Assembly: GCA_965243415.1 (NCBI GenBank)
Contig: OZ251549.1
Span: 3,968,001 to 4,032,000 of the forward strand
Source: G965204755 sp965243415
Lineage (GTDB): Bacteria > Acidobacteriota > Vicinamibacteria > Marinacidobacterales > Marinacidobacteraceae
DNA length: 64,000 nucleotides
Direction of reading: 5' to 3'
Under the pieces are notes generated by a model. That model did not search any database. It saw only the letters and a program-made list of their open reading frames with translations, and was not told the origin of the DNA. Numbering within the stretch: position 1 is the stretch's first letter; each line of letters opens with the position of its first letter. This document shows, piece by piece, positions 45,337 through 55,023 of this stretch. Made by a program: the position numbers and the translations under genes.

Positions 45337-45690
45337 GGACATAGGCCCCACCCTCCGGCCGGGAGCGCGGCAGCCCCGCTCCCGGCCGGCGACCCTCCGG
45401 CGCTTCGGGGGAGGAAAGCGCCGCCGGCGACCGGAGGTCCCGCTCAGCGCCACCTTCGTGCTGATCCGGGATACGCGGACCTGCGCCCCGGAGGGGGAAC
45501 TGCCGGCGACCGGGTCGGCGACCCCGGGTTTCCGGCGGGCCCGAATACGGGGCGCCACGACGGCGACTCCCGCCTCGGGGGCGAGGTCCCTCGAGGGCCT
45601 GGGCGCCCCCTCCGGTCTGCAGCGGCCTCCCTGCTCCCGGCCGGCGAACCCCCGGCGCCACGGTCCCGGGACTTCGGGGCGGACGGCGTC
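45337..45690. repeat. degenerate copy of the lipoprotein gene 3' end and downstream flank
   Basis: The segment from 45441 (CGCTCAGCGCCACCTTCGTG) repeats gene sequence from about 45152, offset near 289 bp, and includes the words for TATFVLIRDT and later CGGGCCCGAATAC-type sequence. The post-stop flank 45347..45412 also recurs at about 45603..45680 with roughly 260 bp offset. Neither copy is coding. The remaining bases to 45888 are GC-rich, with no gene seen. Confidence 0.78.
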
Positions 45691-45888
45691 GGCGGCGTCC
45701 CTCCGGTTCGGCGAAGTTCCGAGGGGCTCGCGGGCCCGGCGCACCGGGGGCCGGAGCGAAGGCTCCCCGGGGCTCCGCGGCTCGCCCCGCCGCTCGTCCG
45801 GAGGTCGGACGGTCGTTGACGGGCACCTCCGGGTCGAGGGCGCCGGCGGGACTCCCGCCGGCGCGAGAGTCGGGGAGGCCCCGACCGC

Positions 45889-48195
45889 TCAGCGGCGGCG
45901 GGCGCCGGAGCGGAGCGCCAGGACCGCTTCGTTCTCCGGGTCGAGGGCGTGGGCGCGGTCGAGGAGGTTCGCGGCCTCCTGCTCGTCGCCGCGGACCAGG
46001 CGCACCGTCGCCGCCAGCACCAGCAGGTCGGCGTCCGGGGGGCGGAGGGCGAGCGCCCGGTCGAGCGGGGCCGCCGCGCCCTCGAAGTCGCCGGAGCGGA
46101 CCCGCGCCTCGCCCAGGCGCCGCGCGGTCCGGTAGCGGTCGGGGTCGGCTTCGAAGAGCGGGGCGAGCAGGGCCGCCGCCGCCGCCGGTTCGTCCGCGGC
46201 GAGGAGGCGGCCGGCGAGGAAGTCCCGCGCTTCCGCCAGGTTCGGCCCGGCCTCGACCGCGGCCTCGGCGAAGGCGCGGGCGGAGGGCTCGTTCCCCAGC
46301 GCGAGCCACTGCCGGGCGCGGGCCAGTTCGGCGACGCCTCCCAGTTCGACCCGCAACTCGCCGAGCCCGCCGTCCACTGCCGGCCGGGGGACCGCGGCGC
46401 GGGGGGTGATCGCGAAACCGACCTCCCGGCGCGCCAACTCGGCTTCTTTCCGGACCAGGCGCACGACCGCCCGGTATCTCCCGGCGGGGAGGCCGGCGAG
46501 CGGTTGGCGGATCAGGAGCGGGCCTTCCCGTTCCGCCGCGGCCGGCGTTTCGCCGCCGACGGCAGGGATTTCGCCGCCGACGGCAGGGATTTCGCCGCCG
46601 ACGGCGGGGATTTCGCCGCCGCTGGCGGGGATTTCGCCGCCGCTGGCGGGGGCTTCGGGCTCGGCCTCGGCGGCAGCGCCCGGCGCCGTCGCGGCCGGCC
46701 CGGGGTTCGGGATCACTTCCCAGACCACGCGAGATTCCGGGGGGGCGTTCAGCGGTTCGGAGAGGAGTTGCAGGACGCCGCCGGCGGGATAGACGCGCTG
46801 GGGATTCGGGTCGAGGCGCAACCGGCCGAAACGGTAGGCGCGGTAGAGCGGCTCCCCGCCGAGGCGCTCGCTGCCGGAGACCGGGACCGGTTCGGTCAGG
46901 TCGGGGCGGTCGAACTGCAACTCGGGGACGGTGAACGGCCCTTCGTGGAGGGTGTAGGAACGGCGGCAGTCGGTTTCGTCGCGGCCGGCGCAGGCGCGGT
47001 TGCGGACGATGACGCGGAGGGAATGCTCGCCGGGAACGACCGGCGCGGCGCCCCGGAAGCGGAAGGGGCGGCGGAGCGCGGTGGCTTCCTCTTCGCCGAG
47101 GGAGAAGTAGGACTCCGCCCGGTCGGAATGGAGCACGGGGTCCCCGTCGGGGCCGCCGCTGATCTCGCTGCTCGTGATCTCGATCGTAGCGATGAAGACC
47201 GCGCCGTACCGGCCCCGTTCCGGATCGCGGACGACGACCACCGACGAAGGCGGCAGCTCCACCGCCCAGTGGACGAAGTAGCCGCCGGGGCCGGGAAGCA
47301 CCTGGTGGTAGCCGGCGCTCGGGGCGTAGTGGAAGAGGTAGTCGCTCTCCACCGATTCCAGGTCGAAGCGCTCGGCCCAGGAAGTATCGAGCCGGTGGGT
47401 GGGGGCGCGGGCGATCTCTTCGAGCAGCGAAACGGTGCCGAAACCGCGCAGGTCGGAGAAGTTCGTGCCCTCGTCGGTGCGGAAGGAGAGCGCCGCCGAC
47501 GCCAACTCGGGGCTGATGGCGTGAATGTCGTTGTAGGCGTCTTCCAGGTTGTTGCGGAAGTCGCCGGGGCGGAAAGCGCGATACCCGGTGAGGAGCGCCT
47601 CGGGGCCGTCCTCGACCGGGCTGTAGAGGCGCATCTCCCCGGCGCCGAACCGGCGGAAGAACAGCAGGTGGAAGAACGCCGGGACGCCGAGGTCGCGGAG
47701 CGCCGGGTCGTTGTAGAACCACAGTTCGATGGGGTAGAGCGCGTCGGAGTGGGAGAAGTCCTCCTTGGTGCGGGGCGGGCCCAGGACGATGTGGAACTTT
47801 CCGCGGTCGGTGCGCCAGCCGGCGCGGCCGGTGTCGCGCCCGTAGAATTCGGTGGCGTAGGCGAGGCGCTCGAAGTGCTCGTCGCGGTATTCGTTCTCCG
47901 GGGTGGTGGGGTTCGGGTCGCGGCGCTGCCAGAAAGATTCGATGAAGGCGTCGCGGAGGTCTTCGCCGGCGAGCGAGAGGAAAGCGCGGCGCTCCGTTTC
48001 GGAGATGAGGTAGACGACTTCTTCTTCGAGGAATCGCCGGTGGCGCTCCGCCATCCCGGTCTCGTCGGACTGGAAGCGGATCGCGGCGATGGGGGCGACG
48101 GGGGCGGTCGCCCCGGCTTCCGGAGAGATCGGCGCGACCGCGAGCAACAGCGTTCCCGAGGCGAGTGCCGGGAAGCGCCGGACGGTACGGGTCAC
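45889..48195 (-). CDS. GWxTD-domain protein with C-terminal TPR repeats
   Basis: The 768-residue exported product begins with a short signal sequence (LASGTLLLAVAPISPEAGA), followed by the GWxTD domain (ERRAFLSLAGEDLRDAFIE, FWQRRDPNPTTPENEYRDEH, then RAGWRTDRGKFHIVLGPP, with the GW-x-TD signature), a beta-rich middle, a Gly-Gly-Glu-Ile-Pro-Ala repeat (about residues 515-550, encoded by 21-bp repeats at 46553..46650) and three to four TPRs at the C-terminus. GWxTD proteins are typical of Acidobacteriota and Gemmatimonadota, with unknown function. GTG 48193..48195 has GGGAGGGGGAG upstream. The start region is repeated upstream, and a copy of the 3' end lies at 41999. Confidence 0.88.
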   Translation of the reverse strand: MTRTVRRFPALASGTLLLAVAPISPEAGATAPVAPIAAIRFQSDETGMAERHRRFLEEEVVYLISETERRAFLSLAGEDLRDAFIESFWQRRDPNPTTPENEYRDEHFERLAYATEFYGRDTGRAGWRTDRGKFHIVLGPPRTKEDFSHSDALYPIELWFYNDPALRDLGVPAFFHLLFFRRFGAGEMRLYSPVEDGPEALLTGYRAFRPGDFRNNLEDAYNDIHAISPELASAALSFRTDEGTNFSDLRGFGTVSLLEEIARAPTHRLDTSWAERFDLESVESDYLFHYAPSAGYHQVLPGPGGYFVHWAVELPPSSVVVVRDPERGRYGAVFIATIEITSSEISGGPDGDPVLHSDRAESYFSLGEEEATALRRPFRFRGAAPVVPGEHSLRVIVRNRACAGRDETDCRRSYTLHEGPFTVPELQFDRPDLTEPVPVSGSERLGGEPLYRAYRFGRLRLDPNPQRVYPAGGVLQLLSEPLNAPPESRVVWEVIPNPGPAATAPGAAAEAEPEAPASGGEIPASGGEIPAVGGEIPAVGGEIPAVGGETPAAAEREGPLLIRQPLAGLPAGRYRAVVRLVRKEAELARREVGFAITPRAAVPRPAVDGGLGELRVELGGVAELARARQWLALGNEPSARAFAEAAVEAGPNLAEARDFLAGRLLAADEPAAAAALLAPLFEADPDRYRTARRLGEARVRSGDFEGAAAPLDRALALRPPDADLLVLAATVRLVRGDEQEAANLLDRAHALDPENEAVLALRSGARRR

Positions 48196-48890
48196 CGCTC
48201 TCCCCCTCCCGCCGCGGCGAACGGCCGGTCCGTTCCCCGGAGCGCGAGGAAGGCCCGACACTCCGTATCGGAGGCGATGCCGGCGGCCTCTTCCTCGAGG
48301 AATCGGCGGTGGCGCTCCGCCCTCCCGGTCGCGTCGGACCGGAAGCGGGCCGCGGCGGTCGGGGCGGTCGCTCCCGCTTCCGGAGAGATCGGCACAACGG
48401 CGAGCGGCGGCGTTCCCGAGGCGAGGGCCGGGAAGCGGCGGACGGTACCGGTCACCGCGGTCCCCCTCCGGCGGCGGCGAACGGCCGGTCCGTTCCCTGG
48501 AGCGCGAGGGAAGGCCCGACGCTCCGTATCGGAGGCGATGCCGGCGGCCTCTTCCTCGAGGAATCGGCGGTGGCGCTCCGCCCTCCCGGTGGCGTCGGAC
48601 CGGGGGCGGATCGCGGTGATGGGGGCGGTCGCCCCGGCTTCCGGAAGGCGCGGCGCCCCGGCGAGCCGCAGCGTTTCCGAGGCGAGGACCGGGAAGCGGC
48701 GGACGGTACGGGTCACCGCGCTCCCCTTCCCGCCGCGGCGAACGGCCGGTCCGTTCCCTGGAGCGCGAGGAAGGCCCGACGCTCCGTATCGGAGGCGATG
48801 CCGGCGGCCTCTTTCCTCGAGGAATCGGCGGTGGCGCGCCGCCATCCGGGTGGCGTCGGACCGGGGGCGGATCGAGGTCGCCGCGGTGCT
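48196..48890. repeat. tandem degenerate copies of the GWxTD gene 5' region
   Basis: Upstream of the GWxTD start, a unit of about 260 bp is repeated two and a half times. Each unit carries a copy of the ribosome site, a GTG (48195 in the gene, then 48455 and 48716), the signal-peptide codons (VRRFPALASGTPPL) and the segment ERHRRFLEEEAAGIASDTE, corresponding to ERHRRFLEEEVVYLISETE in the protein. A third, partial unit ends near 48890. Each complete unit could be translated into a short signal-peptide-bearing fragment. Confidence 0.88.
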
Positions 48891-49012
48891 CGCCGGGACG
48901 GTGGTCGCCGCTGCGGCGGCGGCGCCGGCGGAAACGGCGAGCGGCGGAGACCCGACGCCGGCCGCGAGGGATCGGCGAGGGAGCCGACGAACCGGCGGGA
49001 GGCCGGGACGAG

Positions 49013-51073
49013 TCACCGCGCGCCCTCCGCCGGCGCTGTCGCGAAGGGCCGGCCGGCTTCGTAGAGCGCGATCCGCAGGGCGATCGCCTCCGCCAACGAG
49101 TGCCGGCCGGAATCCAGCGCCAGCGCCTCCGCGGTCCGCGCCGCGGTCAGCGCCCCGGCGAAGTCCCCGGCGGCGGCGAGGGCGACGCCGAGGGTGTCCG
49201 CGGCGGAGGGGTCGAGGTGGCGCGCCCGTTCCGAAGCCCGGCGGGCGAGCGCCACTGCCCGCTCCGGGTCCCGGTGGCCGGGAGACACCGCGAGGAGCCA
49301 GGCGGCGCTCTCCAGGGCCGGGCCGTCGTCGGGTTCGGCGGCCAGCGCCACTTCCAGGTGGTCGAGGGCGGGGCCGGTCTCGCCGCGGCGGGCGAGCAGC
49401 AGGCCCAGGTTGCGGTGGGCTTCGGGAACGGCGGGGTCGAGGGCGAGGGTGGCCTGCAGGACTTCCTCCGCCGCGGTGGCGTTGTCGGCGGCGAGGAGCA
49501 TCCGCGCCAGGCCGAGCCGGGGCTCCACCAATTCCGGGTCGAGTTCCATCGCCCGGCGGAAGCGGCGTTCGGCGGCCAGGCGGGCGCCGGCGCGTTCCTC
49601 GATGAAACCCAGGTTGTGGTGAGCGGCGGCGTACTCGTCGTCGAGGCGGAGCGCGGTCGCCAGGGAGCCCGCCGCGTCCTCCCAGTGCCCCTGGGCGAGC
49701 AGCGCGATCCCCAGGTTCGCGTGGGCCCGGGGATACTGCGGGTCGAGGCGGACCGCTTCCCGGTATCGGGCTTCGGCGCCGGCGAGGTCGCCGGCTTCCC
49801 GGAGGGCGAAACCCAGGTGGTGCTGGAACTCGGCGCTGGCGGGGACGATCTCGGTGAGGTTCTCGTAGCGGTCGCGCAGCGGGGCGGCGCCGGCGCGGCG
49901 CTCCAGCGTGAAGAGGAGCGCCAGCGGCAGGAAGAAGAGGCCGGCCCAGCGGAGGGCGTGGCCGGTCAGGAGTCCGGCCAGCGGTCCGCCCGCCTTCGGT
50001 TGGGTGGGTCGGGGCGCGGGACCCGGGGCGCGGCGGATACCGAGGGCGCGGCCGGTCTCCGGTTCCCGGATCTTCCAGATGAAACCGTCGAAGTAGAAGT
50101 GGAGCATGGTGGAGGCGGCCACCAGCGAGAACACCAGGCGCTGCGCGGTCTCCGAAGTCACCGCCTCCGGGATGAAACGGACGAGCCCGTATCCCAGCAC
50201 CAGGCCGACATAGACCAGGATCATGGCCCGGCCGCCGCCGAAGAGGACGCGGGTCACGGCGCCGGCGTCCGGGGAGGCGGCGCGGCGCCGGTTGAAAGCC
50301 CAGACGATGGCGAGGTACTGCACATCGTGGAAGACCTCGAAGAGCGCCACGCCGAGGACCGCGTAGGGGACGGCGGCGGAACACCACCACCAGAAGCCGA
50401 AGGAGAGGAAGGCGGCGGCGAGTTTCACCGGGTGCGGGCCGGCGCCGCGGCGGATCCCCCGGACCGCGCGGACCAGGAAGGCGGCGGTGAGGAGCGCGAG
50501 GCCGAGATCCCAGGCGGTGCGGAAGCCGGCGAACCATTCCGGGGCGAGCAGCGGGGCGCCGAGCGCGTACCAGAGTTCGAGCAGTTCGCCCAGGCGGCCC
50601 GGGGAATGGAGCACGCCGAAACCGAACCAGCCCAGGCACATCGCCAGGTCGAGGCGGGCGGTTCCGGGACGGCGGTCGCCGGCGCGGGCGTCGTAGATGC
50701 GGAGGAAGCCGTACACCTGGAGCGCGCCGTGCCAGACGCCCCAGAGGAGGACCACCAGCGAGACGCCGTTCAGCCCGTTCAGGCCGAAACCGAGCGCCGC
50801 GGCGAGGAAGAGCGCCGGGCCGAAGAGGAATCGGGCGCGGAAGCGGCGGAAGAGGGCGCGGTCGCCGTAGGCGCGCAGCATTCCGGGCAGGTGGTGGCCG
50901 AGCGCGCCGAACCCGGCGACGAGGAGGCCGACGGTGTAGGCGGTCTCCCGGCCGCCGGCGAGGAGGCCCACCGGGAGGATCAGCAGCGGGGTTCCGACGA
51001 GGAGCAGGAGGTCGGCGGCCGGGCCGAAGATCCAGACGCGGGGCGGCGTCGGGGATTCGGCGCGGGCGGTCAT
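49013..51073 (-). CDS. polytopic membrane protein with C-terminal TPR domain
   Basis: The 686-residue product has an N-terminal half with about nine predicted transmembrane helices (for example LLLLVGTPLLILPVGLLAGG, FLFGPALFLAAALGFGL, AGLFFLPLALLFTLE) and His-rich loops (GHHLPGMLRAYGD; ALFEVFHDVQYLAIVWAF; ASTMLHFYFDGFIWKI). The C-terminal 280 residues are seven or eight TPRs (YPRAHANLGIALLAQGHWED, EYAAAHHNLGFIEERAG). The conserved His in membrane helices could bind haem or metal, but I do not recognise the family. It is upstream of the GWxTD gene on the same strand, separated by the 5' echo array, and both end in TPRs. The start is ATG 51071..51073. Confidence 0.8.
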   Translation of the reverse strand: MTARAESPTPPRVWIFGPAADLLLLVGTPLLILPVGLLAGGRETAYTVGLLVAGFGALGHHLPGMLRAYGDRALFRRFRARFLFGPALFLAAALGFGLNGLNGVSLVVLLWGVWHGALQVYGFLRIYDARAGDRRPGTARLDLAMCLGWFGFGVLHSPGRLGELLELWYALGAPLLAPEWFAGFRTAWDLGLALLTAAFLVRAVRGIRRGAGPHPVKLAAAFLSFGFWWWCSAAVPYAVLGVALFEVFHDVQYLAIVWAFNRRRAASPDAGAVTRVLFGGGRAMILVYVGLVLGYGLVRFIPEAVTSETAQRLVFSLVAASTMLHFYFDGFIWKIREPETGRALGIRRAPGPAPRPTQPKAGGPLAGLLTGHALRWAGLFFLPLALLFTLERRAGAAPLRDRYENLTEIVPASAEFQHHLGFALREAGDLAGAEARYREAVRLDPQYPRAHANLGIALLAQGHWEDAAGSLATALRLDDEYAAAHHNLGFIEERAGARLAAERRFRRAMELDPELVEPRLGLARMLLAADNATAAEEVLQATLALDPAVPEAHRNLGLLLARRGETGPALDHLEVALAAEPDDGPALESAAWLLAVSPGHRDPERAVALARRASERARHLDPSAADTLGVALAAAGDFAGALTAARTAEALALDSGRHSLAEAIALRIALYEAGRPFATAPAEGAR

Positions 51074-52105
51074 GGTCGGGGGGAGGGGCCTCCGGCGAAT
51101 CTACCTTGAACCGGACTCGTCGGAACCGGGTCGGCTCGAAACGGAGTCCGCCGGCGCGCCGGAGCGTCCTGGCCGGGGCCTCCGCTCACGACCGGCGGCG
51201 ACGGGCGGGGGACCGGCGGTTCGGCCGGCTCGCCCCGACCGGCGGGCGACCGGGCCGAGGACCGCGTTCGGACGACGGGTCGGGCCGGCGTCCGGGCGAG
51301 GGGCGGTGGCGGCGCCGCACGGAGGTCGTCGGGGGCGGTGGGGCGCCGCCGCGCGGCCGGCCGCGCCGGGGCGCCGGGTCCGCCGGGGAGACCGCCGGAC
51401 GCCGGCCGGCGAGCGCGGCAGCGACGAAGTCCCGGGGGAGGTCCGCGGAGAGGAAGTCCGGGAGGATGCAGTCCGGGAGGATGAGGTCAGGGAGGATGCA
51501 GTCCGGGGAGCGGCGGGCCGCTCGTTTCCGTCCCCGTCCGCTCGCCGCTCCGGCGCGGGGTTCCGGGGCGGCGGGCGCGGGTGGCCCGGTCGGTGGAAGT
51601 CGGCCGGACTGCCGGCCGGCGAAGCGTGGCGGAGGAGGCAGCCGGGGGATCGGGGGCGCGGCTGCCGGGCGCTCCCTTCCCCGTCCGGTTGCTGCCGGGC
51701 CGGGTTGCGGAGCGGAGCGGGCGGGTGGCCCCGTCGGTGGAGGGTGGCGGGGGCGCCGACCGGGAGGTCCGGCGGATCGCCGCTGCCGACCGGCGCCGGC
51801 AGGACCGCGGCAGGATGGCGGCGGCGTTCGCGCCCGGCGCCGGGGAATGCCGGGGACCGAGCCGCCGCGCGGCGGCCGCCGGAACCCCGACGAGCCGGCG
51901 CTGACCGGGCGTACGCCGGCAGCACGAGAGTCGCGCGGGCGCGGAGCGGGTGCGACGAACGCGCCGGCGCCGACCCGGCTACGGGAACCGAGCCGGCGCG
52001 ACCGGCGGGCGGGACGGGCGGAACCGGACGGACGGACGGACCGGGACCCCGGGGGGCGGGGTCCGGGCCGCTGCCGACGCGGCTACGGGGCCGAGCCGGC
52101 GGGAC
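51074..52105. repeat. gene-poor GC-rich interval with short tandem repeats
   Basis: No supported gene in about 1 kb. Two repeat families are visible: a block of roughly 15-bp units resembling GTCCGGGAGGATGCA at about 51437..51508, and a degenerate tandem repeat of about 147 bp (for example near 51571 and 51712, both with GGTGGCCC-GTCGGTGGA). Open frames here are biased and unlike their neighbours. Confidence 0.5.
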
Positions 52106-52399
52106 TCAGGGCCAGCGGCCGCGGGTCGAGCGGCGGACGATGCGGCCCTTGCTGTTCATGACGCCGACGGTCTTGCCTTCGGTGGCGTCCTTCGCGTCCT
52201 GGAGGTCCTTGTCGTTCGCCACGGCGATGTACACCGGACCGCGGTAGCCGCGCAGGCGCAGGCAGGCGGTGTCGAGCGTGCGACCGGACTCGACATTGAT
52301 CGTGATCCGATCGTTCTGGATGTCGGGTCCGCGCCCCCGGTTGTAGGTGGTCCCGTGCTTCGCGGCGAGCGCGCGGGCGACTGCCATCTTGTTGGCCAT
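52106..52399 (-). CDS. small conserved-looking hypothetical protein, 97 aa
   Basis: The product is a 97-residue basic protein without a signal or membrane segment (NKMAVARALAAKHGTTYN at the N-terminus, then RITINVESGRTLDTACLRL, GPVYIAVANDKDLQDAKD and VGVMNSKGRIVRRST). The regular alternation of hydrophobic residues suggests an alpha/beta domain. I do not recognise the family. ATG 52397..52399 lies in a locally AT-richer stretch, which supports a real gene with its own promoter upstream (52400..52520). It is surrounded by repeats and isolated from neighbours. Confidence 0.6.
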   Translation of the reverse strand: MANKMAVARALAAKHGTTYNRGRGPDIQNDRITINVESGRTLDTACLRLRGYRGPVYIAVANDKDLQDAKDATEGKTVGVMNSKGRIVRRSTRGRWP

Positions 52400-52639
52400 G
52401 AGCGGTGGCGTTCCTCGATTCGGAAAACGAAAGGTCGGTATCGAAGGAAGGAAGGAATGTCGAACGACAGACCGACGCCTTCGATGGAAGGAAAGAAGTC
52501 GGGAAACAGTATCACACCCGGAGAGAGCGGTACGGTCGCCGCCGCCGGCGAGGCCGATCCCGGTCATCCCGGCGTTCCCGCTCCGGGGCCCGGCCGCGGT
52601 CGCGGAGAGCCCGGGCGGCGGTTCGTTCCGAGGAAAGGG

Positions 52640-53350
52640 GGAATGTCCACGCCCCGGAAGGCCCGCCGAGGGGGATACCGGGAAACCCCGGAGTCGGCCG
52701 GCGAGCGGCAGGGCCCTTCCGGCCCCGACCGGCGGGCGACCGGCTGCCGTCTCGCCATTCGGAATCTGCGGCAGTCGAACTCGATTCGCGGAACTGCATA
52801 TCCCGACCCGGGCGCAGGTCGGCAGCCGCCTCAGTCGGTGACGGAGAGGATCCGGCCGCGCGCGCGGTCCCCGGGACGCTCCCCGGTTCGCCTCGCGCCG
52901 GAAACCGGAGCCGCCGGGAAGAGGAATCGAAGGATCGGTATCCCGGGGAGAACGGGCTCGGCTTCCCGCTCCCGGCCGGCGGCGCGGCGGACCGGCGCCT
53001 CAGGATTCGAGGAGTCCCGGCAGTCCGCGGAGAACTCGATTCGAAGAGAGCGCTCGTTACGGATCGCGTGTCGGCGGGCGCCGACCCCGGTTCGAACCAC
53101 CGCAGATCACGACCCGGGCGCTCGCCGTCGTCGTCGGTCTCGACGGAGGAGAACGCGGCCGGCCGGCTTCCGGGCGGCCCCGTCTTCGTCCGGCGCCGGG
53201 CGGCAGCCGCCGGGAGGGGGAATCGAAGGATCGGTATCCCCCGCAGAACGGGCTCGGCTTCCCGCTTCCGGCCGGCGCGCGGCGGACCGGCGCCTCCCGA
53301 TTCGGGGATTCCCGGCAGTCCGCGCGGCGGAGGGCCGATTTCGGCGCGCC
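52640..53350. repeat. degenerate ~300-bp tandem repeat
   Basis: A unit containing GAATCGAAGGATCGGTATCC (near 52924 and 53219) and GGCAGTCCGCG-type sequence recurs about every 300 bp; a more decayed unit precedes it near 52640..52800. Related words (GGTCGGTATCGAAGG) occur in the upstream region of the 97-aa gene near 52434, so this may be an echo of that gene's promoter side. No gene is supported from 52400 to 53474. Confidence 0.65.
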
Positions 53351-53474
53351 TCCACCCGCGCGTCGCGGCGGAAACCGTAGAACGGCGGGAGCGGTCGAAA
53401 CTCCGGCCGCGGCGAAACGAACGGGCGCGAAACGACGGGCGGGTCCCGACGCCGGGTCCGACGGAAGCGTCGTC

Positions 53475-54749
53475 CTACCGGTCGGTGTCCAGCAGCTGCA
53501 GCGCCGCCAGGAGCAGCACGTTCCCGCCGGCGACGATGCTTTCGTCCTCGGTGAATTCATAGGGGGAATGGCTGATGCCGCGGACCGACGGCGTGAAGAT
53601 CATTCCCGCCGGGCAGATCCGCGACAGCATCTGCGCGTCGTGCCCGGCGCCGGACGGCAGCCGCCGGCAGGAGTGCCCGAGCACCGCCGCCGCTTCCTCC
53701 ACCAGCGACACGATCTCCTCGGCGAACACCGCCGGGCCGAAGCGGGCCAACTCGCGCCGCTCCACTTCCACCTGTTCGCGCCGCGCCGAGGCTTCGAGGG
53801 ATTCGAAGAACTCCCGCTCCGCCTGCGCCAGGCGTTCCGGGTCCGGGTTTCGCAGATCCACGGTGAACACCGCTTCCCCGGGAACCACATTCGTGAGGCC
53901 GGGACGAAAGGAAGCCCGGCCCACCGTCGCCACCTGGCCGGGGATCACGCCGGTCAGCCGGCGGGCTTCGAGGATGGCTTCGGCGGCGGTGACCCCGGCG
54001 TCGCGGCGAAACCCCATCGGGGTGGTCCCGGCGTGGTTCGCGGCGCCCCGGAGGGTGATCTCTTCCCAGAGGATTCCCTGGACGCCGGTCACCGCGCCGA
54101 GGGCGATTCCCTCCGCTTCCAGGATCGGACCCTGTTCGATATGGAGTTCGAGGTAGGCCGCCGGGACCGGGCCGGGAGTGGGGGCGTCGCCGAGGTAGCC
54201 GATCGCGGCCAGTTCGTCGCCCAACCGAAACTCGCCGGACTCGTCCGATCGGCGCAGCGAACGCGCTTCCTCCGCGGACAGCCCGCCCGCATACACCAGG
54301 CTGCCCAGCATGTCGGGGTGGTAGCGCGAGCCCTCCTCGTTGGAGAAGAACGCGATCTCCAGCGGCCTCCGGGTTTCGACGCCGGCGTCGTTCAGCGCGC
54401 GGACGACTTCGAGCGCCGCCAGCACGCCGAGGTTGCCGTCGTAGCGGCCGCCGTTCCCGACGGTGTCTATGTGGGAGCCCAGGAGGACCGCCGCGGCTTC
54501 CGGGTCGGTCCCGGCGCGGCGGCCGAAGACATTGCCGACCCCGTCCACCCGGATCTCGAGGCCGGCTTCCTCCATCCAGGAACGCACGAGGTCGCGGCCG
54601 CGGCCGTCCTCCGGGGAGAAGGCCAGCCGCTCGGCGCCGCCCTCCGGGGTCTTCCCGATCTCGGCGAGGTCGGCGAGGGAGCGGAGGAGGCGGTCGCCGC
54701 GGATCCGCAGCCCGGGGTCGGGAAAGGTCGGGTCGTTTCGGTTCGTCAT
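53475..54749 (-). CDS. M20-family Zn-dependent hydrolase (N-carbamoyl-L-amino-acid / allantoate amidohydrolase type)
   Basis: The 424-residue product has all metal-site motifs of the hydantoinase/carbamoylase branch: LLGSHIDTV (His, Asp), GGRYDGNLGVL (bridging Asp), SNEEGSRY (Glu pair), YLELHIEQGPILE (His) and SGAGHDAQML plus GISHSPYEF near the C-terminus. It hydrolyses N-carbamoyl or ureido groups; the precise substrate (carbamoyl amino acid, allantoate or ureidoglycolate) cannot be read from sequence. ATG 54747..54749 starts a full-length protein. It is monocistronic, with repeats on both sides and no hydantoinase neighbour. Confidence 0.9.
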   Translation of the reverse strand: MTNRNDPTFPDPGLRIRGDRLLRSLADLAEIGKTPEGGAERLAFSPEDGRGRDLVRSWMEEAGLEIRVDGVGNVFGRRAGTDPEAAAVLLGSHIDTVGNGGRYDGNLGVLAALEVVRALNDAGVETRRPLEIAFFSNEEGSRYHPDMLGSLVYAGGLSAEEARSLRRSDESGEFRLGDELAAIGYLGDAPTPGPVPAAYLELHIEQGPILEAEGIALGAVTGVQGILWEEITLRGAANHAGTTPMGFRRDAGVTAAEAILEARRLTGVIPGQVATVGRASFRPGLTNVVPGEAVFTVDLRNPDPERLAQAEREFFESLEASARREQVEVERRELARFGPAVFAEEIVSLVEEAAAVLGHSCRRLPSGAGHDAQMLSRICPAGMIFTPSVRGISHSPYEFTEDESIVAGGNVLLLAALQLLDTDR

Positions 54750-54774
54750 GGTCTCGCTCGTCGTCCCGTTCTTC

Positions 54775-54925
54775 GGGGAATGCCCGGGTCAGGGAGTGCC
54801 CCGCTCAGGAAATCCGCCGTTCCGGGAATCCAGCGGTCAGGGAATCCAACGGTCAGGGAATCCAACCGTTCCGGGAGTCCGACCGCTCGGGGAATCCGCC
54901 GTTCGGGGAATCAGGCCGCCGGCAG
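54775..54925. repeat. 15- to 17-bp tandem repeat upstream of the M20 gene
   Basis: About eight imperfect units resembling GGTCAGGGAATCCAAC (variants TTCCGGGAATCC, CTCGGGGAATCC) occupy the gap between the M20 gene and the BNR-repeat gene. The array is not coding and would overlap the M20 promoter region. Confidence 0.75.
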
Positions 54926-55023
54926 CGCCGCCGGCGACCGACGCCCGCGACCCCGAGGAACGGGATCGCAGGCGTGCGGCGGCTCGCAGGGAAGCCCGCC
55001 GGCCAGGAACGCCGGGGGAAGGG

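Noticed and set aside
45949..49605. 1218-codon frame antisense to the GWxTD gene
   Set aside because: It is a shadow of the GWxTD and TPR genes, which have domain evidence on the minus strand.
53085..53115. T-loop-like GGTTCGAA suggesting a tRNA
   Set aside because: No acceptor stem, D-arm or anticodon arm can be folded around it; it lies in the degenerate 300-bp repeat.
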